Numbered from the stretch's first letter, positions 26,265-35,296 are shown. The stretch: 64,000 nt of DNA from JAVBQL01 sp031549085 (GCA_031549085.1 JAVBQL010000006.1:62001-126000); one strand, 5' to 3'. A program made the numbers and translations. The notes: generated from the sequence alone by a model not told the origin.

Positions 26265-27062
26265 ATGAAAAAATATTTATTTATAGTTTTGTTTACTTTC
26301 TATTCAATGCTCTATTTATTCTCTGCTGATGGTTTTGACTATTTTCCATTAAATAACAGTATGGAGTGGTTTTGGTTAGCTAAAGAGAATGATACAACCT
26401 ATAAGATCAATTGGGAGTTGATAGGTGTAGAGAATATAACTATCAATTCAAAAAAGATGTTGGCGTATAAAATTAAGATAAATAAGACGAATGATTTTTT
26501 CTATGTTCTATCTGATAATGACTATCTCTATATATATGATCCATCAAACAATTCAACGAAAAAGGTTTTACCTAGAGATGTGGCTTTGAATAAGAGCTGG
26601 TCTCATGAAAATTATAACTATACCATTACAAAGCTTGATAATAATGAACTTAGAGTTGACTACTCAAACAGCAGCAACTCAATAAAAGGTTATCAGCTAT
26701 TTAAGAAGAGTGTTGGTCTCTCCTATATTTTTGAGAAAAATGACTATACATCATACTCATTGGAGCTTGTAGATCTATTTACAAAACCTGCAGCAAAAAT
26801 AGAACAGAAAAAATATGAGTACCCTTTTGTTGACTCTCTAAATCCAGAGAGAGGGTATGTTCAGATAGGTTATATGTCAAAAAAAGATAATGCAATGAAA
26901 TTGTTAGATGAGGCAAAAAAATATCAATTTGATGCAGTAATTTTGGTTGAAAATGGTGGTAAAAACTATAGAGTTTATATAGAGTGTGATCCAAAAGATG
27001 TGAACAGTGTCCTAAAAAAAGCAAAAGAGATAAGCAGTGATGCCTTTATAAAGAAATTTTAG
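26265..27062 (+). CDS. secreted SPOR-domain protein
   Basis: A 265-residue protein with a signal peptide (residues 1-20, ending LFSADG). Residues ~22-185 are a beta-rich domain of unknown role (WFWLAKENDTTYKINW). Residues ~196-262 are a SPOR-like domain (YVQIGYMSKKDNAMKLL ... YRVYIE), which binds peptidoglycan stripped of stem peptides at division sites. It lies 27 bases after cheX with an AGAGGAG ribosome site. The SPOR assignment rests on spacing and pattern, not on invariant residues. Confidence 0.65.
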   Translation: MKKYLFIVLFTFYSMLYLFSADGFDYFPLNNSMEWFWLAKENDTTYKINWELIGVENITINSKKMLAYKIKINKTNDFFYVLSDNDYLYIYDPSNNSTKKVLPRDVALNKSWSHENYNYTITKLDNNELRVDYSNSSNSIKGYQLFKKSVGLSYIFEKNDYTSYSLELVDLFTKPAAKIEQKKYEYPFVDSLNPERGYVQIGYMSKKDNAMKLLDEAKKYQFDAVILVENGGKNYRVYIECDPKDVNSVLKKAKEISSDAFIKKF

Positions 27063-27129
27063 GACTTATTTACATAAGTATATTTTTTTTAAACCACAAA
27101 TATAATTATCTAAAAAAATAAAAGGTTGT

Positions 27130-27888
27130 ATGTTTAAAACTTTAGAAGTTCTTAAAAAACACGGTTTTCAAACTGTAAAAGATATACAAAATGCCAATAT
27201 AGACCCCAATTTTAGAGGACTGCCAAAGATTGACTCCTCAAAGTGCAGTTCAAGATGCAACCGCTGTAATGATGTATGTCCAACTTTTGCTCTTGGTTTC
27301 AATCCCCTCTCAATAAATCTTGCTCTATGTGTCTTTTGCGGAGAGTGTGAAACCAACTGCGAAAAAGAGGCAATTACTTTTACTAATTTCTATAAACTAT
27401 CATCAGCTTCTCTTGAAACACTGCTTATAACAGATAAAATAACAGAAGCTAATTTTGAAGAGAGTGCTTTTAAAATAAAAAATAAAATTGTGGGAATGTT
27501 CAAAAGATCTCTAAAAATTAGAGAGGTCTCTGCTGGTGGGTGCAATGGCTGTGAGCAAGAGATATCAGCAAGCGGAAATGTTAATTTTAATTTTCAGAAG
27601 TTTGGAATTGATATAGTTGCCTCTCCGCGTCATGCTGATGCAATTATGATTACAGGACCTATTACGGTAAATATGAGCAAAGCTCTTGAAGATGCCTATA
27701 ACTCAATGCCAAAACCAAAACTTATCATACTTGTTGGGGCATGTGCAATATCTGGAGGAATCTTTGGAAAGTCTGAGGCAGTGGATAGAAAGTTCTTAGA
27801 GGATAAAAAGATAGATCTTTTTATCCCTGGCTGTCCGCCCCACCCATTTACTATTGTTAATGGGTTACTATCTCTCTTGGATAGATAA
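27130..27888 (+). CDS. ferredoxin fused to NuoB-like hydrogenase small subunit
   Basis: A 252-residue redox protein. The N-terminal part has two [4Fe-4S] motifs: C39-x3-C43-x2-C46-x3-C50-P and C67-x2-C70-x2-C73-x3-C77. The C-terminal part is a NuoB/group-4 [NiFe]-hydrogenase small-subunit domain with cluster ligands C138 and C141 (GGCNGCEQE), C205 (GACAISGG) and C235 (PGCPPHP). These domains are normally separate subunits (NuoI and NuoB, or HycF and HycG). No large subunit or membrane subunit is nearby; the gcv operon starts 35 bases downstream on the same strand. It probably carries electrons in a membrane-bound complex encoded elsewhere. Confidence 0.8.
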   Translation: MFKTLEVLKKHGFQTVKDIQNANIDPNFRGLPKIDSSKCSSRCNRCNDVCPTFALGFNPLSINLALCVFCGECETNCEKEAITFTNFYKLSSASLETLLITDKITEANFEESAFKIKNKIVGMFKRSLKIREVSAGGCNGCEQEISASGNVNFNFQKFGIDIVASPRHADAIMITGPITVNMSKALEDAYNSMPKPKLIILVGACAISGGIFGKSEAVDRKFLEDKKIDLFIPGCPPHPFTIVNGLLSLLDR

Positions 27889-27922
27889 TATTATATACTT
27901 ATAAAAAATTAAAGGAAGTATT

Positions 27923-29020
27923 ATGAGTCAAAAAACAACAGTTCTTTATGATACACATAAAAAACTAAATGCAAATATTATAGATTTTCATGGGGTGCTG
28001 CTGCCAGTCTTCTACTCCTCTATTCAGGAGGAGCATAATGCTGTAAGAAATAATATTGGCATCTTTGATGTCTCTCATATGGGAAATATTCTTCTTACAT
28101 TTAATAATTTTCTTGATGGTGTTGATGCACTTAACTACCTTTTGCCAAACGATTACTCAAAGATAGTTCCGGGGAAAATCATATATTCACCATTGCTTAA
28201 TGAGAATGGTACTGTTATTGATGATCTAATGGTTTCATGCCTATCTGAGACAAAGTTTCATATCATTGTTAATGCAAGCAATATTGAGAAAGATTTTAAT
28301 TGGATTAAAGAGAAACTAGAGAAGAGGTGTGAGCATATTGATAATATTTCAGATGAGTCTGGAATAATTGCAGTACAAGGTCCTAATGCTGTAAGTTTTT
28401 TAGATAAAGAGTTTGACTTTGAAATTGGAGGTCTCTCTCCCTTTACATTTGCTATTGTTCCATACAACAACACATCACTAATGATTTCACGCACAGGCTA
28501 TACAGGAGAGGATGGGGTAGAGATAGTGGCAGATAACCATACGACTGTAAAACTATTTAATGAGATTCTTGAGAAGGGAAAAGCCTATAATATTTTGCCA
28601 TGTGGACTTGGAGCGAGGGATACATTGCGTCTTGAGGCTGGACTTCCACTCTATGGACAGGAGTTTGATGAAAATCACTCTCCGCTTCAATCTATGATGA
28701 AGTGGAGTATTAAGATGAATAAACCTTTCGATTTTATTGGTAAAGAGGCTCTTAAAAATAGAAAAGATAGTGAAACAATGATTGGTTTTGAGGTCTTAAG
28801 CCGCTCTATACCACGAACTGATATGGAAATTATAAACAGTGATGGCGAGAAGGTTGGAAATGTTACATCAGGCACATTTTCACCAACACTGAAGAAAAAT
28901 ATAGGGATAGCATATATAAAAGATGAGTATGCTAATAGTGATAATTTAAAAATAAAAATTAGAAATAAGATAGAAGATATACAAATAATAAAACTTCCTT
29001 TTTATAAGAGGAATAAGTAG
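27923..29020 (+). CDS. gcvT: glycine cleavage system T protein
   Basis: A 365-residue aminomethyltransferase that moves the methylene group of glycine from the H protein to tetrahydrofolate. The start with VLYDTHKKL, the FDVSHMG motif and the folate-binding Asp region (GYTGEDG) are typical, and the C-terminal barrel is complete. It is followed 12 bases later by gcvPA; gcvH, which normally lies between them, is absent. Confidence 0.93.
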   Translation: MSQKTTVLYDTHKKLNANIIDFHGVLLPVFYSSIQEEHNAVRNNIGIFDVSHMGNILLTFNNFLDGVDALNYLLPNDYSKIVPGKIIYSPLLNENGTVIDDLMVSCLSETKFHIIVNASNIEKDFNWIKEKLEKRCEHIDNISDESGIIAVQGPNAVSFLDKEFDFEIGGLSPFTFAIVPYNNTSLMISRTGYTGEDGVEIVADNHTTVKLFNEILEKGKAYNILPCGLGARDTLRLEAGLPLYGQEFDENHSPLQSMMKWSIKMNKPFDFIGKEALKNRKDSETMIGFEVLSRSIPRTDMEIINSDGEKVGNVTSGTFSPTLKKNIGIAYIKDEYANSDNLKIKIRNKIEDIQIIKLPFYKRNK

Positions 29021-29031
29021 AGGTAATAATT

Positions 29032-30363
29032 ATGGACTATTTTCCACATAGTGAAACAGATATCGAGGAGATGTTAGCAAAGATAGGTATAAAAAACCTA
29101 GATGGGCTAACTCTGGCTATACCAGAGAGATATAGAGAGAAGACTTTGAATATAGCAAACGCTAAAAGCGAGCAGGAGACCTTTAGATATTTTAGCGATC
29201 TTGCAAATAAAAACAAAAATTATAAGGATATATTTCTTGGTGCAGGAAGCTATAACCACTATATTCCTGCAGTTGTAGATGAGATATCATCTAGGCAGGA
29301 GTTCTATACAGCCTACACTCCATATCAGGCAGAGATCTCTCAAGGGACACTTAGGGCTATATTTGAGTATGAGACCTATATAACAACCCTTACAGGTATG
29401 GATGTAACAAATGCCTCTATGTATGATGGAGGCACAGCTCTTGTTGAGGGAGTAGTTATTGCAATATCTACAACAAGAAAGAGAAAGGTTTTGATAGATC
29501 GCTTTATTCATCCAGAATATATAGAGGTTTTAAAGACATACATGGCTCTGCTTGATGTTGAGTGCGTGATTTTTGATTCAAATCCACTCACTTTTGATAT
29601 TGAGTCATTCAAAAAGGTGTGGAGTGATGAGTTTGCATGTTTTGTTGTTGGCTCTCCAAACTTTTTTGGCTCCATTATTGATTATAGTGAAGCTGCACCT
29701 ATTGTTAATGGAACAAAAGCTCTACTTATTCAAACGATACAGGAGATTCTTTCTCTCACTGTTTTAAAGAAACCTATTGACTTTGGGGCATCTATAGTTT
29801 GCGGCGAGGCTATGAGCTTTGGAATGCCGCTCTCATTTGGCGGTCCCTATTTAGGCTTTTTGGCTGTTAAAAAAGATTATCTAAGAAAGATGCCTGGACG
29901 TATTGTAGGTCAGGCGAAAGATAAAGATGGAAATATTTGCTACACGCTGACACTTACTGCTAGAGAGCAGCATATAAGACGTGAGCTTGCCACCTCTAAT
30001 ATATGTTCAAACCATGGACTCTGTGCGTTGAGAGCAAGTATCTACCTGTCAACATTAGGTAGAGAGGGGCTTCGAAGCTGTGGTCTATCTAACATAGAAA
30101 AAGCTTATGAACTGAAAGATAAGATCTCCAAAGTTGCTGGCTTTTCATTGCCTAATCAAAACTTTTTTAATGAGTTTGTTGTAAAGACGGATATACCATA
30201 TAACACTATAAGCAAAAAGCTTGAAGAGAGTGATATACTATCATTTTTGCCACTAGATAGATACTATCCCGACTACAAGGGCTACTATCTTGTTTCAGCA
30301 ACAGAGAATAACTCAAGCAGTGATATAGATAACTTTATAAAAGTCCTAAAAGAAATAAAATGA
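29032..30363 (+). CDS. gcvPA: glycine dehydrogenase (decarboxylating) subunit 1
   Basis: A 443-residue N-terminal half of the split P protein. It begins with the family pattern YFPHSETDIEEML and has FLGAGSYNHYIP, YTPYQAEISQGTL and GGPYLGF blocks. Together with subunit 2 it forms the PLP enzyme that decarboxylates glycine and loads the aminomethyl group on GcvH. The split form is typical of firmicutes and many anaerobes. Its stop overlaps the ATG at 30360, but the true start of gcvPB is probably 15 bases further. Confidence 0.93.
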   Translation: MDYFPHSETDIEEMLAKIGIKNLDGLTLAIPERYREKTLNIANAKSEQETFRYFSDLANKNKNYKDIFLGAGSYNHYIPAVVDEISSRQEFYTAYTPYQAEISQGTLRAIFEYETYITTLTGMDVTNASMYDGGTALVEGVVIAISTTRKRKVLIDRFIHPEYIEVLKTYMALLDVECVIFDSNPLTFDIESFKKVWSDEFACFVVGSPNFFGSIIDYSEAAPIVNGTKALLIQTIQEILSLTVLKKPIDFGASIVCGEAMSFGMPLSFGGPYLGFLAVKKDYLRKMPGRIVGQAKDKDGNICYTLTLTAREQHIRRELATSNICSNHGLCALRASIYLSTLGREGLRSCGLSNIEKAYELKDKISKVAGFSLPNQNFFNEFVVKTDIPYNTISKKLEESDILSFLPLDRYYPDYKGYYLVSATENNSSSDIDNFIKVLKEIK

Positions 30364-30374
30364 AAGGAAATAAA

Positions 30375-31832
30375 ATGAAAGATAGAGATATAATTTTTAA
30401 AAAAAAGCAGTCAACAACCTCATTCTATACTTTTAAACTCGATAAAAGAGAGGATGAGATTTTAAAAAATATTCCTAAAAACCTCTTGAATGAGAAAATT
30501 GATGATATCATACCAAATATCTCTGAAAATGAGGTGGTTAGACACTTTATAAAGCTATCAAGCTTTAACTATGGTGTGGATAGTGGACTCTACCCATTGG
30601 GAAGCTGTACAATGAAGTACAATCCCAAAATAAATGAGAAGGTTTCTAGGCTTGATAACTTTACAAACATTCATCCATACTCTGATGTTGCTAGGGTTCA
30701 AGGCAATTTGGAGATAATATACAATTTGAAAGAGGATTTGAAAGAGATTACAGGTATGGATGATGTTGACCTCTCCCCTTGTGCAGGTGCTCATGGAGAG
30801 CTCACAAGCCTCTTTGTTATAGGTGTATACTTTAGAAACAGGGGCGAAAAACGTAAATATATATTGATACCTGATGCTGCTCATGGAACGAACCCTGCTT
30901 CAGCTAATGTTGCTGGCTTTACTGTTATCAATCTAAAATCTACTGAAGATGGATTTGTTGACTTGAATGACTTGAAAGAGAAAGCAAATAGAGATGTTGC
31001 TGCCATTATGTTAACGAACCCAAATACACTTGGTCTTTTTGAGAAGAATCTTAAGGATATTGTTGATATCTGCCACTCTTTTGATATTCAGCTCTACTAT
31101 GATGGTGCAAATCTAAATGCAGTTTTGGGTTTGAGCCGTCCTGGAGATACAGGTTTTGATATTGTTCACTTAAATCTTCATAAAACTTTCAGTACCCCTC
31201 ATGGAGGCGGCGGTCCGGGTTCTGGCCCAATTGGTGTAAAAAAGCACCTGGTAGATTTCTTGCCAAGCAACAAGATTGTAAAAGATAAAGATAGCTATAA
31301 AACAGATAAATATAGCAAATCAATTGGAAGGGTGCGCACTTTCAATTCAAACTTCTTGGTAATTTTGAGAGCCTATACATATATCGTCTCTCTTGGAAAG
31401 GAGGGGCTATCAAAAGTTGGGCTTCTTGCAATACTCAACGCAAACTATCTTGCAGCACTTCTTAAAGATGATTTTTCAATAGCAACAACTACACATGTTA
31501 TGCATGAGTTTGTTATCTCTCTTTCAAAAGAGTGTGAAAAGTATCATATAACAGTTATGGATTTTGCAAAGAGGATTCTTGATTATGGCTTTCACGCTCC
31601 AACAGTTAGCTTTCCGCTGATTGTTCATGATTGTCTTATGATTGAGCCAACAGAGACAGAGAGCAAAGAGACACTGGATAATTTTGCTAAGGTTTTGATA
31701 ACTATTCTTAGCGAGGCTAAGAGTAATAGTGACTTATTGAGGAATGCACCAGTTAATACACCAATTAAACGTATTGATGATGTTACAGCGGCGAGAAATC
31801 CTGTATTGAAATATTCGCTAGAAAAAGAGTAG
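30375..31832 (+). CDS. gcvPB: glycine dehydrogenase (decarboxylating) subunit 2
   Basis: A 485-residue PLP-binding half of the split P protein. The PLP Lys lies in HLNLHKTFSTPHGGGGPG (about residue 270), and the YPLGSCTMKYNPK block near residue 75 is typical. The frame is open from an ATG at 30360, which would have no ribosome site; AAAGGA at 30363-30368 is well placed for the ATG at 30375. It ends the operon; a large palindromic repeat follows. Confidence 0.93.
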   Translation: MKDRDIIFKKKQSTTSFYTFKLDKREDEILKNIPKNLLNEKIDDIIPNISENEVVRHFIKLSSFNYGVDSGLYPLGSCTMKYNPKINEKVSRLDNFTNIHPYSDVARVQGNLEIIYNLKEDLKEITGMDDVDLSPCAGAHGELTSLFVIGVYFRNRGEKRKYILIPDAAHGTNPASANVAGFTVINLKSTEDGFVDLNDLKEKANRDVAAIMLTNPNTLGLFEKNLKDIVDICHSFDIQLYYDGANLNAVLGLSRPGDTGFDIVHLNLHKTFSTPHGGGGPGSGPIGVKKHLVDFLPSNKIVKDKDSYKTDKYSKSIGRVRTFNSNFLVILRAYTYIVSLGKEGLSKVGLLAILNANYLAALLKDDFSIATTTHVMHEFVISLSKECEKYHITVMDFAKRILDYGFHAPTVSFPLIVHDCLMIEPTETESKETLDNFAKVLITILSEAKSNSDLLRNAPVNTPIKRIDDVTAARNPVLKYSLEKE

Positions 31833-31850
31833 TAGATTTTTTTCTTTTTT

Positions 31851-32096
31851 GAGTGACGGCTTCTCGTTATATTTACTCATACTAATAAGTAACCCGAAAA
31901 TATCGATATTTAATGTTTAAAGATTGGATAGGCTTGTTGATAGTATAAAGTTTTTTGTGTAGCTATATATTATTAATAAGCCTATCCAAGTTTAAATGAG
32001 CTATTTAAGTCTACTTTTTGGCTTACTTATCAGTACGATTATACCAAACGAGCGAACGTCACTCAAATTCCCTTTGAAGGGGATTTAGGGATAGAA
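31851..32096 (+). repeat. three-tier palindromic repeat, copy D1
   Basis: About 245 bases that fold on themselves at three levels. Outer arms are 31851-31868 and 32047-32064 (GAGTGACG...CTCGTT). Middle arms contain TACTAATAAGTAA and TTACTTATCAGTA. Inner arms are 31924-31947 and 31966-31989, 24 bases fully paired if three G.U pairs are allowed on the plus strand, around a loop starting AAGTTTTTTGTG. A C-rich hairpin (CCCTTTGAAGGGG) closes the unit. A near copy lies at 32379. Confidence 0.75.
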
Positions 32097-32118
32097 AAAA
32101 GACAAATAAATTTTTATA

Positions 32119-32146
32119 TTGCTTTTTATGATAAATAGATTATAAT
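32119..32146 (+). promoter_or_regulatory. promoter of the structured RNA
   Basis: TTGCTT at 32119-32124 and a perfect TATAAT at 32141-32146 with 16 bases between them. It reads into 32153, where no protein gene follows on this strand. Confidence 0.6.
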
Positions 32147-32152
32147 TAGGTT

Positions 32153-32375
32153 TGAAATTGTTTGTAGTATCCAGGCTGAGGCTCTAACCCTTATAGGCTG
32201 GGTACTCACAGAGGAGATGCACGCCCATATTTGCTTATGGGCTGGGACTCTTTTCTTCTGTGGGGAGTATCAGCGTTAGACCTATGCTTTTGTGGGCGTG
32301 CCTGTTTTTTATAGGATCTTCACTCCTCGCCTTCAACACATCTGTCAGCGGGCATGATGCTCCCTTTTTCTTTTT
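32153..32375 (+). ncRNA. structured intergenic RNA candidate
   Basis: A relatively GC-rich stretch of about 220 bases with a promoter before it and T-tracts after it, between convergent gcvPB and mutS. Nested pairings are visible: GGCTCTAAC (32180-32188) with GTTAGACC (32275-32282); TACTC-ACAGA (32203-32212) with TCTGT-GGG-GAGTA (32257-32269); hairpin GCCCATA/TATGGGC (32223-32242). A competing 9-bp helix pairs GCACGCCCA (32219-32227) with TGGGCGTGC (32293-32301). It is not tmRNA, RNase P or SRP RNA by their landmarks. The long rod-like nesting leaves 6S RNA as a possibility that cannot be confirmed here. Confidence 0.6.
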
Positions 32376-32377
32376 TT
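32351..32377 (+). terminator. terminator-like end of the structured RNA
   Basis: GGGCATGATGCTCCC, a short stem with one bulged T, is followed by CTTTTTCTTTTTTT. An earlier possible stop is the T6 run after GGGCGTGCCTG near 32305. Confidence 0.45.
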
Positions 32378-32378
32378 A

Positions 32379-32628
32379 AGTAGCGGCTTCTCGTTTGATA
32401 TTGCCATATTGATGAGTAACCCAAAAAAATAGAACTGTTTAATGATTAAAGATTCGATAGGCTTATTAATAATATAAAGCTTTTTGTGTAGCTATATATT
32501 ATTAATAAGCCTATCGAAGTTTAAATGAGTTATCAAAACTTATTTTTTGGCTTACTTATCAGTACGATGATATCAAACGAGCGAACGTCACCCAAATCCC
32601 CTTTGAAGGGGATTTGGGGGTAGAAAAA
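32379..32628 (+). repeat. three-tier palindromic repeat, copy D2
   Basis: A second, direct copy of the unit at 31851. Inner arms 32453-32476 and 32495-32518 pair perfectly over 24 bases. Compared with copy D1, the pair at the third arm position is C-G instead of G-C (TTCGATAGG/CCTATCGAA versus TTGGATAGG/CCTATCCAA), and the three G.U pairs of D1 are A-T here. It ends 13 bases before the mutS stop. Confidence 0.75.
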
Positions 32629-32641
32629 AAGAAGCAAATTT

Positions 32642-35251
32642 CTATTTTTTCTTTGCAATCTTCTTCTGCAGATCCGCAATTATATTTAGTGCCTGAAGCG
32701 GTGAGATATTATCAATATTAATATTTTTCAGCGTATTTATTATCTCATCATGGTTTTTTGTATTTGCTGCCACCTTAACATCAAATAGTTCAAGCTGCCC
32801 CTTTAACTTCTCAACAACATCATTGCCACTAAACTGCTTCTCATTTTCTAATGATCTAAGCAGAGTATCTGCATACTTTATTACTTCGTGGGGGATATTA
32901 GCAAGCTTCGCAACATAGATTCCATAGCTTTTTTCAGCAGGCTTATCTATTATTTTATGAAGAAATGTAATCTTCTCATCCTCTTCAGAGACAAGGACAG
33001 AGAAGTTTTTTATCCCATTATCATCAGACTCCAACTTTGTAAGCTCATGATAGTGGGTTGCAAATAGAGTTTTGGCACCAATTTTTTGATGTATATATTC
33101 AACTATAGCCCATGCAAGTGAGAGTCCATCATAGGTACTTGTTCCCCTTCCAATTTCATCTACGATAATGAGACTCTTTTTTGTCGCAGATTTCAAAATA
33201 TTTGCAGTCTCACTCATCTCAACAAGAAAAGTTGATTGCCCCTCTGCAAGATTGTCAGATGCACTAACACGGGTAAAAATCCTATCCACAATACCAATTT
33301 TCGCCTCTTTTGCTGGTACAAAACAGCCAATCTGAGACATCAGAACAATCAGGGCATTTTGCCTTAGGTAGGTGGATTTTCCAGCCATATTTGGACCTGT
33401 TATAATAAATATATATTTCTCATCACTATCAATATCAAGGCTGTTTGGTATAAAGCTGTCCGATTCAAGCTTCTTTTCTATAACAGGATGCCTTCCATCT
33501 TTTATAAATATTTCATTACTATTATTAATTGATGGCTTTGTATAGCTATTATTTAGCGAGACCTTTGCAAATGAGAGGTAGACATCTAATATTGCAACAA
33601 GCTTTGCATTGTCCTGTATATCGTGGATTTTCTCTTGAACTCTATCACGTACCATATTAAAAATCCTATTTTCAATGCTATATATCTCATCTTTTGCGGT
33701 TAGTATCTTTGACTCATACTCATTAAGCTCTCTGTTTGTATAGCGACTGCTACTCACTAATGACTGGCGTAAAATGAGATCTTCAGGAACATTTTTTACC
33801 TGCCCCTTAGAAACTTCAAAGTAGTAGCCAATGATTTTATTATAGTTAATTTTCAAAGTTGGTATATTATATTTGCTTTTCCACTTATCTTCAAGCGCCT
33901 CTATATGCTCTTTGGTCTTTAAGGCAATAGATTTTAACTCATCAAGTTCACTGTTATATCCATCTTTTACAATATTTCCCTCATTGGTAAAGGTTGCAGG
34001 CTCCTCTTTTATTGTGGAGTCTATTATCTCTATTAACTCATCAAGATTTTTAAATTTATTTTTTATCTCTTTCAGCTCATTAAAGCCAACAATAGCTTTC
34101 TCTAGTTTGGAGCAGGCAATAAGTGACTCTTTTATGCTTATTAGATCCTTTGGTGTAACTTTACCCGCATTAACCCTGCTGCAGAGTCTCTCCAAATCCA
34201 TAATATCTTTTATTATATGATTTAAAGTTTCTAATAGATTATTGTTTTCATAAAAAAGCGAAACGATATTCAATCTATCCTCTATCTTTTTTATATCTAT
34301 AAGTGGCTCAATTATCCATTTTTTCAGAAGTCGTCCGCCCATTGATGTATTTGTTTTGTCTATAATATTAAGAAGTGTATTATTAACAGAACCATCTTGC
34401 TGGTTTGTGATTATCTCAAGGTTTTTTATTGTTGCCTCATCAAGTGTCATTATCTCTTTATTAGAGTTATATTTCAGCTCTCGTATATGCGAAAGGTTCT
34501 CATTTAAGTTTGCTCTTAAGTAGGCAAGGAGAGTAGCAGGTGTTGTAATATCAGTTTTTGGTTCACTTATGCCAATATCAGAGAAACTTTTGATATTCAA
34601 AAGTTCAAAAAGCACCTCATTATTTTTTTCAGAGTTGAAGAAAAAGAGAGGGTATTTATTTACTGTTATATTTCCATACTGATTAAAAATATCTCTTATA
34701 ATCTTATTCTGCTCCCAAAGGCTCTCTGGGATAATTATCTCTCTTGGTGCAATTCTAAAGATCTCTCCTCTAAGAATATTTAGTCCATCACTCCACTCAA
34801 TTTCAGAGAATTCAAAGTCTCCAGTTGAGATATCAATATAGGCAATCTCTATAAAGAGCCCCTTTCGGTTGATTGCAAGCAGGAAATTGTTATTTTTGTT
34901 GTTTAAAAGCCTCTCTTCAAGAATTGTTCCTGGAGTTATAATCTCCTTTATCTCTCTTTTTACAAGCCCTTTTGCAAGTTTTGGATCTTCAACCTGCTCA
35001 ATCATAGCAAACTTTTTACCAGCAACTGACATCTTTGCTTTGTACCCCTCAACTGCGTGGTAGGGGACTCCACACATAGGGACTTCACCCCTCTTTGTTA
35101 GGGTGATATTTAATATTTTTGAGACAACAACAGCATCTTCGCCAAATATTTCATAGAAGTCCCCACATCTAAAGAACATAAATAGATCTGGATATCTATC
35201 TTTGTAATCCTTATACTGTTTCATCATTGGTGTTGAGTAGTAATCATTCAT
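32642..35251 (-). CDS. mutS: DNA mismatch repair protein MutS
   Basis: An 869-residue MutS of the MutS1 type. The mismatch-probing Phe-x-Glu is at residues 32-34 (GDFYEIF), the ATPase Walker A GPNMAGKST at 619-627, followed by the signature with STFLVEMSE and Walker B IIVDEIGRGTS, and FATHYHEL. It recognises mismatches and signals to MutL. Length and order are normal. No mutL is in the window. The start ATG is preceded by a weak GAAAG site. Confidence 0.96.
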   Translation of the reverse strand: MNDYYSTPMMKQYKDYKDRYPDLFMFFRCGDFYEIFGEDAVVVSKILNITLTKRGEVPMCGVPYHAVEGYKAKMSVAGKKFAMIEQVEDPKLAKGLVKREIKEIITPGTILEERLLNNKNNNFLLAINRKGLFIEIAYIDISTGDFEFSEIEWSDGLNILRGEIFRIAPREIIIPESLWEQNKIIRDIFNQYGNITVNKYPLFFFNSEKNNEVLFELLNIKSFSDIGISEPKTDITTPATLLAYLRANLNENLSHIRELKYNSNKEIMTLDEATIKNLEIITNQQDGSVNNTLLNIIDKTNTSMGGRLLKKWIIEPLIDIKKIEDRLNIVSLFYENNNLLETLNHIIKDIMDLERLCSRVNAGKVTPKDLISIKESLIACSKLEKAIVGFNELKEIKNKFKNLDELIEIIDSTIKEEPATFTNEGNIVKDGYNSELDELKSIALKTKEHIEALEDKWKSKYNIPTLKINYNKIIGYYFEVSKGQVKNVPEDLILRQSLVSSSRYTNRELNEYESKILTAKDEIYSIENRIFNMVRDRVQEKIHDIQDNAKLVAILDVYLSFAKVSLNNSYTKPSINNSNEIFIKDGRHPVIEKKLESDSFIPNSLDIDSDEKYIFIITGPNMAGKSTYLRQNALIVLMSQIGCFVPAKEAKIGIVDRIFTRVSASDNLAEGQSTFLVEMSETANILKSATKKSLIIVDEIGRGTSTYDGLSLAWAIVEYIHQKIGAKTLFATHYHELTKLESDDNGIKNFSVLVSEEDEKITFLHKIIDKPAEKSYGIYVAKLANIPHEVIKYADTLLRSLENEKQFSGNDVVEKLKGQLELFDVKVAANTKNHDEIINTLKNINIDNISPLQALNIIADLQKKIAKKK

Positions 35252-35265
35252 TAGTTTATCTTTCT

Positions 35266-35296
35266 AACCCCCGGCCCCCTTTATCAAAAGGGGGAG
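35266..35296 (-). repeat. C-rich hairpin repeat R3
   Basis: On the minus strand reads CCCCCTTTTGATAAAGGGGG followed by CCGGGGGTTAG, the same unit as at 10429. It lies just upstream of mutS. Confidence 0.6.

Noticed and set aside
27889..27922. Glycine riboswitch before gcvT
   Set aside because: Only 34 bases separate the genes, too short for the aptamer; none of its conserved bases are seen.
32153..32375. tmRNA, RNase P RNA or SRP RNA
   Set aside because: No CCA-ready acceptor stem or tag frame, no GAGGAAAGTCC-type P4 core and no GGAA/GGNAR SRP loop are present.
33873..34220. 115-codon open frame on the plus strand
   Set aside because: It is antisense to mutS and its Ser/Phe/Leu-rich product is typical of a shadow frame.
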